Source: Saccoglossus kowalevskii
Taxonomy: Eukaryota > Hemichordata > Enteropneusta > Harrimaniidae
Assembly (NCBI RefSeq): GCF_000003605.2
Contig: NW_003153249.1
Location: 576,409-600,407, forward strand
DNA length: 23,999 nucleotides
Direction: 5' to 3'
Part shown: piece after piece, positions 1 to 9,900 of the stretch
Position numbering within the stretch: the stretch's first letter is position 1
Layout of the letters: every line of letters begins with the position of its first letter
The notes under the pieces: generated by a model
Database searches by the model: none
Told to the model about the DNA's origin: nothing
What the model saw: the letters and a program-made list of their open reading frames with translations, nothing else
Program-made: the position numbers and the translations under genes

Positions 1-771
1 TTGTACTGTTACGTGATCGTCTTTTATTTTATTTTACCCGTGAACCAAAAAGCATAATATACTATAATATACTATAATATACTATAATATAATATAATAT
101 AATATAATATAATATAATATGAAATAAGTATATGTGTTATGTTGTGTTATTGAAAAATAAATAGTGGGAGGACACTTATATTGCCTACCGAAAGCTTAAG
201 GAATATAACAAATTCAGTGGCAATTAATGATCAGCAGGCAATATATTAAGATGAAATAAATGTTCAAACAACTGTTATATGTATGATAATACCTGCTCGG
301 GTTTGAAAAATTATTACCCTATTATTTGCCCCATACTGCCAGCCAATACACCACCACAAAAAATAGTAAATATCAATAACAATGTACTGTACTGTATGGA
401 ATGCACTACTATATGGAGAACATTTATCGTTTTTTTTTCCAATGATTACGCCTAATGCGATCACTCCATATTATAAATATTTATATTTCTCCTGAATTTG
501 ATTTAGGCTATAGGATATAAGCTGTTGAAATATCCGTATAATGTATAGGTAAAAATATTTATCTCCTAAAATTACTAGTTGTATATCAAATGACACAGCA
601 TGATATTGGCATGTTTGATCAAAAAGTTTGGCTAAGATGTTTTTGCTGACTGATATCACAAAGTACGCCAGTATTGTCTGCCAACTTTCATTGTACATTA
701 TGAACTTTATTACACGTAATTGCGTGTACTTGCACAGTGAAACAAATCATCATTCTCGTAATTTCTCACAG
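1..771. other. Intron or upstream sequence before the first visible exon
   Basis: This AT-rich stretch contains a microsatellite at 54-120 and otherwise no convincing exon. I looked for cysteine-rich LDLa-like or signal-peptide-like coding pieces on the + strand and saw none. Because the exon at 772 begins in phase 1, most or all of this stretch should be the intron leading into it. Confidence 0.6.
54..120. repeat. AT microsatellite (ACTATAATAT then AATAT units)
   Basis: Three tandem 10-base ACTATAATAT units at 61-90 are followed by six 5-base AATAT units at 91-120, with a partial unit before. The 5-mer is the 3' half of the 10-mer, so the block looks like one microsatellite that changed period by slippage. 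Confidence 0.9.
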
Positions 772-927
772 GCAGTTACATTCAATGTGACTTTCAGAAT
801 GGGTTTTGTGATTGGACACAAATTAATAACGGCATCGATGAGATGGATTGGATCCGTAAAGATGGCTACGAGTATACTTCGATTCTTACAGACCCTCCAT
901 ATGACCACACACATGCTAGTATATCAG
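772..927 (+). CDS. Exon 1: first part of MAM1
   Basis: The acceptor TTCTCACAG precedes the exon and the donor is GGTTAG. The exon enters and leaves in phase 1. It encodes the MAM opening CDFQNGFCDW, carrying the first two conserved cysteines, and runs to DHTHASIS. A second AG at 774-775 is possible but would give phase 2, unlike every other domain border in this gene. Confidence 0.87.
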
Positions 928-3900
928 GTTAGAAAAATATATATATTATTAAGATTATTTCCAATTTGAACAAGTCTTTTAATTTATAATTCTACTAAAT
1001 ACAATACAAATATTGTGTAATTAAATAAAAAAGAAAACTAACGATGGCTGAATAAAGAACAATTTTCATAAATCCAGCTACAAAACAATTCTATAGCATA
1101 AATGGGTTACACGAATGCATTGATGATTAGTATTTTAGTTGGATAATTTTAGACGAGGAATATTTCACAACTAAATACAGTGGTCGATTTGAACTTTGCC
1201 GTCATCTATATAAGCTATAAGCGTGCCGCCAATGCAAAGCGCAATGTATAGTAATGAAGTGTTATATATTCAGTTGATGTCATGAATATGTTTCATATTA
1301 ATGTTCTGTTTCGTGAATTATAATGTTTTGTAAGCAGGTTATTATGCATCCATTGAGGCTATGGAAAATCAATATGGTTACAGAGCTCAGCTCATCAGTC
1401 CAGTTTTGCAAAGCACAACGTCTGGGTTATGTAAGGTACTGTATATAATTACCTCAATATGTAAAACATCAAATATTATATAAGTACAATTATTTTGAAT
1501 AAAAGTATTCACTAGGAAATAGACAAATCTGTATTGTTTTGGAAAAGCAACTGAACAAATCTGGCGAAGAAGACAATTGCAAAACACGTAAAACTCAATA
1601 CAAACAAAAAAGAAACAAAAAACACAATTTTGAGAATTCTGACCTATGTTATATCCTCCTTTTTACATAGATGCGTTTTTACTATTACATGTTTAACCGC
1701 TATATTGGTAATCTGAATGTATATACTCGCATCTATAATGGAGAAACACAGGGACAAACTCGTGTATGGCAGAAGAATGGATATAATGGTCCATTCTGGG
1801 ACAAAGGCAAAATTGTTTTTGATGTCGCTGTCGATTTCCAGGTAGGAAAAATCATAGTTATCAGTATGTATACACAATTCACTAAAATTAATCACTAGTA
1901 ACAATTTGTAGAACGTTCTATGTTAAAACTCAAAAGCATTTCGATGTAGTTTTGGGCAAATAAAATTTATGCACAAATAAATAAATTTAAAACGCTGTAC
2001 GGTTGCAATGTAATATTAGTAGTAGTTCTTGTGAACAACTGACATCTCATAATTCCTGTGCAAGTCACCAAAGGATGCAGAACATTTTATTCATGGTCGT
2101 CTGCCTTGGTGTTCGTAAAGTCCATATGCATTAAGGTTCTTATTTTACAGTCTATTATATCCATCTATTAATATGTCGTCATAATACTTACACCATATAA
2201 ATTAGGTTTCCTTTCTTTTATAGGTTTATTTTCATCTATTTTCATTTGGGTTACAAATACAATCACCTCACATTGTATTCGTGATAGTCATGTAAAGGAA
2301 TCAATTGAAACCATGCATATCGTAAAACAGAATATGTATACTTAACATATGTATCTAGTGAGGACGTTTGCAATTTGCAATTATATATATATACATATCC
2401 AACATGTAATACGTATGGATATATTGTTATTGCAGTTCTAATCTCATTTTACATTCATTTAACACATGCTGATATTCTGTGTGTTTAGGTTGTTATTGAA
2501 GCAACAACAGGTGACGTTCAAAATGGAAACATAGCTATCGATGATGTAACATTCACTGCTATGTGTGTTTTTAGTTCTATTGGTAAGTTTTAAAACAGTG
2601 TTGTGCGACATAGCACAATGCAGTGCTGTACAGTGACACAGTTGTGGCGTGGCGTCGTGGTGTGTCGTAGCGTTGTGTAAAGTAGTGTGGTGCAGTGTGG
2701 CTTATGTGTAACTTTGTTTATAATTGTTAATTTGTTTTCTGCAGGCGGATTGCCCAATGCACCAAGAAAATCGCCTCTACCAATTCGTTCACCAATAACT
2801 CTCCACCCATCGTGCAATGACAACGAGTTCTACTGTACAGTGGATAACGAATGCATTGCTCCAGAACTGGTGTGCAACTTCCATGATGACTGTTCGAATG
2901 GTGAAGAGGAAGCAGCTCGCTGTAGTGAGATTCACCAGAATGAACATTAATCATATATATCCTCAACCATACTAACTATACTAAGTATTCTTTATTGCAT
3001 AACGCGTTGACTTTACAATTGTTATATTCCTTTTAGTTTGACAACATAATTTTACAATTTATTACAGTGCAGTACATCTGTGATTTTGAAAGTGGTGATT
3101 GTGGATGGAATGGCGTATTTGCCTCGTCACGCGAATTTTACGACATTCCACAATTTCGATGGGAAATACAACAAGGTCGTTCAGCTGAGGATTTTCGGCC
3201 ACGTGTTGACCATACAACGACTACTTCCGATGGTACATACAGTATTCATAATGTCAGAATTCATATATCTAATTAATAATTATAATTAATAGTACTTGAG
3301 AAACATTCATCTGTAGACATCAACGTCTTTCACATTAGCATTAACGGACTTTGAAAATCTATTTTATCTTAGGCTTTTACTTATTGGCTGACAACTCCCC
3401 CGGAGAATTAAACACAAAAACACAAATAACAACACCAGTGATTGGACAGTCTGGTCCCAATTGCCATCTGGAATTCTGGTACCATGCGGGTAGTAGCACT
3501 TCTGGTTTACTGAAAGTATTCACAATTTATGAAAGTGAAATGAAGCTGAAATTTGTATTAATGAATGTAGTTGCGAATGAATGGCAACGCGCATTGGTCT
3601 TCATAGGAATCGGAGAACGCTTTCAGGTACTGTGATTTGTACAAAGTAATACTATATTACATAGCACACATATTTAAATACTTGTCGCAATTATTGCTAC
3701 GATTTTCTTACATAGGTGGTCATACAGGCTACTCGTGGTAAAGACGCGGTATTTGATACATGTATAGATGATGTGGTATTTATAGACTGTGCACCGCCAG
3801 GTATGTCATATAGCATACATTTTATTACTACAATATATCTAGTTGTTGTACATTTGACATGCAGTTTGCTGCTATAACGTGGCATTACAATATATACGAT

Positions 3901-6900
3901 TTACCATGTTCATGTAGCTGTAATAATTATTGTTTCGTTTTTGTTTTTGCGTGAGATTACATATAACTCACTTTGTACTATTTAGTGTACTATTGAGCAT
4001 GTTCCATTAAATTATGTTACTAATTATGTATTTGGTAATTTCATTCATTCCATAATACTTTTAAAATATATCATATCAAATATCTCTTTTTTCAGTTGTA
4101 AGTAACAAGACGTGCACAGATGACGAATTCCGCTGTTCTAATGGGCACTGTATTGACAAAAAGAAAGTGTGTAATTTTGCAGATGACTGTATGGACTCTT
4201 CAGATGAACAGTATTGCGGTAATCACTCTCGTATATGGGTTACTAAGTGCTTGCATATAATTATGCCTGATATCAATTCAATACTATAAGGTTAATACGA
4301 AGATACCTCAAAGTATGCACGAAGACAGTACAGCGGCAGTATAGACCGACGCGCAGCAGAGGTCGATGCGACAGCGTACTGTATAAGTGCATACGTTGAG
4401 GTATCTTCGTAACAACCTTATTATTATACATCTTTTCCCTTCAAGGATACATCATGGAAATGCCGAAATCCAAAAAGTTTAGAACAGAATTAGCGAACTC
4501 TTTGTATGCAGTCCGGTCAAGTCCTGGTGGCAGCCATGTTTGTTTTTATTATTAGAGGACGCTTACGCGCGTAATCATTCCATATTTGGAATTCGCATTT
4601 CCAAATATGGTAGTATGAAAATACCCCGTAAAATACCGCAAAATTACGGCACGCTGTAACTTATGGCGTTACGGTGACAGATGTATAATAATACATATAT
4701 ATCTGCTAATATATTGAATGGCGAAAATTTGTGTATGCGTTTGATGAGCGATATATATGTATGAACACATTGAACTCAAATATGATAGGTATCGCCGTCA
4801 CATGGTTTGATACCCTAAGTTAACATGTTTACATTTTCATACCCTAAGCTGATTAAGTGGAATTTGTCCTTCGGAAAATCACAGCCTCACCGTATTAGAA
4901 GCGCATGTACAAGAAATGCACATATAAACCCTTACATATCAAATAAGTATTACTTATTTTGATTATATAAGTATTACTTATTTTGACTATAAAAATTAAA
5001 AAGAATGCACGCGCTATTAAATGAGCAAATTATTATATACGTTATTTTATTTATTTATTTATTTATTTACAAAAAATAATAACATCAGTTAATATTTCTG
5101 TCTAGTTATGTATGACGTACATTGCGTTACAGAGGCTTCAGTTGGTAGATGTGATTTTGAACTAGACCTTTGTGATTGGAAACAAGAATCTGACCAAGAA
5201 TATAAATGGTTATTCTCTCGTGGAAGTGAGCTTGACCACACCTTAAGAACACTTGATGGTACGTATTTATCAATTTAATTATCATTCAAATAATTGAAAA
5301 ATTATCTGTTAGTTCAAGTCTTGATTATGCATGTTATTTTTTTATATTTTTTTAAAAAAAATGTAAAATATTTTGATTCTATGACGAAATTGAAAACATA
5401 AATTGTGACATGATTGACTGAACATATAGACCCATATTTTATTTTTAAGGCCAGTACTTATACACCGGAAAGCATTACGACGTATACGCACGACTTGCCA
5501 GTCCATCAATCAAAGGAATAAGCAATGGATGTAGAGTAAGATTTGTTCTACAAAATCATGGTATACAATAAGATACATATTTAACACAGAAGACAATAAT
5601 ATTAATCAAATCTTAACTGTGTATTCCTGGTGATTTGTTTTTTCCTAGGTTACCTTTTGGTATCGTGTGTCTGGAAGACCTATTATCTCATTGTTAGTGT
5701 TACTGCGCACATCTTACCTCGATGGCGATAACAGTATGCAAGTGTTACATAATGAAACTGGGGATAAAGTTGATTATTGGTGGCCACTTGATCTAACTAT
5801 TGATAGTCAAGGCAAAGATTTTAAGGTTTGCTAGAAGTGTTTGTCAATATGTGTTTGTACCGGAACATGTACGTGTGATACTTTTTTCAGAACACATTTA
5901 CATATATTATAATAACACTGTTATATATTAATACGAAGTCCTGCTCAATAGCAAGTGAATAGTAATTTCTGTTGAAAATATAGTACGTTATTATGAACTT
6001 TGTGTGTTTTGCGCGACAATAAATTAGAAACATTAATTCGATTTATGAGCAGATTGTTATAGAAGGAATGGACCACAATGGATATGACAGTTATGTTGCA
6101 ATAGATGATGTCAGCTTCAGTTCGGAATGCGTCGGTGGTGGATTGGTGCCTGGTGAAACGTTATCTATAGTTCCAAACTATCCGTCTTGTGATGAAGATG
6201 ATAGAATGTTATCTTGTCAAGATGGGTCAGGGTGTTTTTATACTTGGCGAAGGTGTAATTTTATTCAAGACTGCACAGACAACTCGGATGAATCAAGCTG
6301 TGGTATATTTAATTATATATATATATATATATCGATTAGTTAAATAAGATTCTATATTTACCCCTTTATTTATTTGATTATTTATTTGATGAAATAAGTA
6401 CAGTATACGTCATAGTATAATGAAAATGTATAAATTTGATGAATAAGTTTGTGTTTCACTTTAGGAACATCTTGTGACTTCGAGTCTGGTACATGTGGTT
6501 GGCATAACTCAGCTACGCATGACTGGGTAATTATGCAAGGTCGATCACCCAGTCTGTTTGCTGAACAAGTTCCTGATGACATATTTGAAGATGATCTTGG
6601 TAATTAAGCACAAACTATTTTGGTTATACCATGCATATTTATGCCAGTTCAATGAATAAACTTATAACAAATCACCTGTCACTACAAGTTGAGTCATAGT
6701 GTAATGCACGAAAGATTATCCAATCACGAACCAATTCTGGTATATTGGAGACTGTATCTAGACTGATTTTCAGTAAATTATTATTTAATTTATTCAGGTC
6801 ATTACATTTATGTGGAATTGGGTTTCAATAAAGACAGAGCTCATTTACAAACACTGTCATACCAACACAGCCACGAAGATTGTCAATTATCTTTTCGGTA

Positions 6901-9900
6901 CTACATTTATGGGATTCGTATTGTGAATCTATCTATCATTATCAAATATGGATACAACCAATCAAAACGACTGTGGCATGCCACAAACGAGAAACAGGAG
7001 TGGCGCGATGGGGTTGCTATAATCGGTCGTCAAAAAGAGTTCTCCATAATTATCGAAGGAGGATGTGATTACTGCAGAGAAAGTGGAATCGTCATTAACG
7101 ATATACAATTTAACAATTGTTCTGATAGTAAGTAACGAAGTAGTAACATAACCGTGAATCTTTCAAGCATAAAGCGGATATATTATATACCAGCTCCAAT
7201 TTAGCAGTGTAGGTATTCAGATCACTTTTAACAGCTTACGTAAAGTTCGACAATTCTGGAAAATCTATTTTTCGCATACAAATATACGCTTAACATTTGT
7301 ATATCATAAGATATATCTCATGAATAAGAAATAATAAAATTATTGTAAAATCGACCCCCATCATCTTAGGTCACTAACCTATATCTATGCATTCATTGCC
7401 GCTTATTTCGTTCTGTTTCCTATACACTTCTCAGCAAACTACACCAGGCCATGTGATAATTCTAATGAGTTTCAGTGTTTAGAAGGAAGTAGATGTTTAT
7501 TACTGGACAGATATTGTGACTATAGGCCCGATTGTGATGATTGGTCTGACGAAGATAACTGTGGTAAACAAGAACGCCTTCACGCGGAAAAGTCGCCACC
7601 TGCGCATGCATCAGAAGCCATTGCGTGTCGTTGTTTACTCATGAACCTTTGTGTTTTAACGTGTGTTGTTATCATAGCTTGGGACTCAATTCCCACTCAT
7701 GCGCAGGTGACGATTCTCACGCTTTAAATCTGTATTATTCATTCAATCTAGATTTCCTAAAGTAACCCAATTACTACTATGGTCAACGCCATGCTACAAA
7801 AATGCGATTTTCAAACTTTAGATCTTCAAAAAATTGTATAATTCGTTTAATATTTTATGACAGCTTAAAAATCACGTCTTGATTGCGTTAATGCAACATA
7901 TCCGATTTGTTTTATTTAGTTGTGAAAGATGGTGATTGTCATTTTGATGGATACAAGCCGTACTGTGATTATAAACAGCTAAACGACGACAATTTCAACT
8001 GGACAGCAGGTTTTGAGACGCCAAGTAATAATAGCGGTCCTGATTATGACCACACTGCAGCTATCACTACGCATAAAAACAGTAAGTTTCAAAAGTTATA
8101 AAACAGAACCGCATGTACCGTACTTTGTACAGGTTATGTTAAAGCGGCAATAGCTGTGATTTCGATCACTGTTTGTTTAAATATAACTACGCAAAGTTAA
8201 CCAAATATTACCAAAATATTTGCATGGCAAAGTGACCCTACACGAGGCTAATATTGCCCGAATTGCGAACACTATTAGTGGTGTATTCGTCATCGTCATT
8301 GAAATTGGAAATTGTGATTTCACTACAATATTTTGTACTCGTACAATATTTTGTAACCATCCGTCAGAGAGAAGATTAGTTTATAAAGATGAAAACATTT
8401 TTGACCTGGGTTTGCCTGACTTGCATGCAATCCCGTGCAGCGTTCGAATATAGCGCATATAGTATGCTTTCAGTGCCTACATTTCGCCATTACAAATTGA
8501 CAATAATGACACGGTAATGTTTTATTGAAAATAAAAATCGTAGAGAAAAGTTACTGCTGCTTTAAGATATGTGAAATGTGTCAGACTGAAAAATTTTCTC
8601 CTCAGATCACCTAAACAAATACAATATTAGTCAAAAAGACTTGGGAAAACAATAAATATCTGTTGGATATATTGTTTGCGATAGTCAACTGTATTTTTTG
8701 CATGGCTTCTTTTAATTTTGTATTCTTAGGTCTATTTCTATACATCAAGAGTAGTGACCAAAATACTGGAGATATTGCCCGCATAGCTACAAATACCACG
8801 TTTCCAGCAAGCAATGACGTCTGTGCCATTAGGTTTTGGTATCACATGTATTCGAAAAGTCAGGTGTCTAGAATGGGTAGCCTAAGGGTAAGTACAATAT
8901 AATAAATTATATACTAATATATCATTCATGCCATGACATTGTTATTTATCATATATTGTCACGGTTGTCAAACTTGACAACTTTAGTCTATTAGTTGAGA
9001 CAACAATGAAATTCTTAACACTACTTATAAGGCATCTTTGTTAAGTGACCATGTTATATTAGATTTTAAAACGAGGTTAAAAAATATAATATATTTATGT
9101 GATTCTGACGGATTTCGGTTTTTCCACGAGTCTAACCAAGATGGTCGCCAACAAATAAAAATTGCCATGGATTTTTTTTTAAATTATAATTGTTTTTTTT
9201 TTATTTATTTTGATATATCGTAGACCGAGGAACTGGATAATGCGATTTAGTTGCTTAGAAATTGTAATTATGAATCTTCATTTGCCATATAAGACAGTTC
9301 TCATCGGATCATGGCAATAATTTTCGGATTGGTTTACATGATCAAAGATTTCAAATTCGACCACTTGATCATGTTGAAATTCCAATATGGCCACCAAACC
9401 CAACAATTTTCAAAGACTGAACATTTTTAGATATTTTTTTTTACACTGAACACATGTGTTAAATATACAATATTTTCAACCCCTACATTCGTATAAATTC
9501 ATGACACTTATTTTATCTAACCACAGTAAATATAACCTCAACATGAGCGTGATAACAACCAATTAGCTCAATGTGAAGAATGTGTCTGAATAATAAAAAA
9601 TGGACTTAGTTTTGTAGATTGTTCTCCGATATTAATTACTAAAACCATGATTTTCAAAGATTTTCAACAATTATTGCGTTACATACAAAGTATGGCAACA
9701 TGAACAACAAAACTGAAACAAGAATACAAATTAAAATAGTTTTGTGAAGATATGCGAGTTTTAGTTTGTTGTTTTCTAAAGCAGCTTTTGGATATTTATA
9801 TATATTTATGATGCTAGCTTAATATTAAAATAGTATTAAAATATCAGATTAGAACTGAATATCAACATGTAATATATTAAATTAAAGGATTTAATGTGTA

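Larger units (their letters stand above)
4219..5105. other. Intron 9, rich in inverted repeats
   Basis: This 887-base intron holds a 136-base hairpin (4286-4421), a 15-base inverted pair (4419-4433 and 4679-4693), a nested 12-base pair (CCATATTTGGAA near 4590), a duplicated palindrome at 4941-4984, and an ATTT microsatellite at 5044-5069. No coding exon is seen. Confidence 0.75.

Noticed and set aside
628-969. A 113-codon open frame on the + strand overlapping exon 1
   Set aside because: It is in a different frame from the MAM-coding frame (codon start 786) and has no domain. The MAM reading with acceptor, donor and family match explains the region.
2590-2966. Open frames on the minus strand opposite exon 5
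   Set aside because: They are antisense shadows of the LDLa1 exon and of the G/T-rich intron, with no recognisable protein.
8220-8453. 77-codon frame as an extra MAM exon
   Set aside because: It contains IARIA, a chance echo of exon 18, but lacks the MAM pattern, lies inside the TTAA-bounded element, has no suitable splice sites, and the phases already fit without it.
9050-9430. Possible mobile element in intron 18 based on similar GATGGTCGCCA and ATGGCCACCA phrases
   Set aside because: The two phrases are in direct orientation without defined ends, terminal repeats or target duplication, so no element could be delimited.
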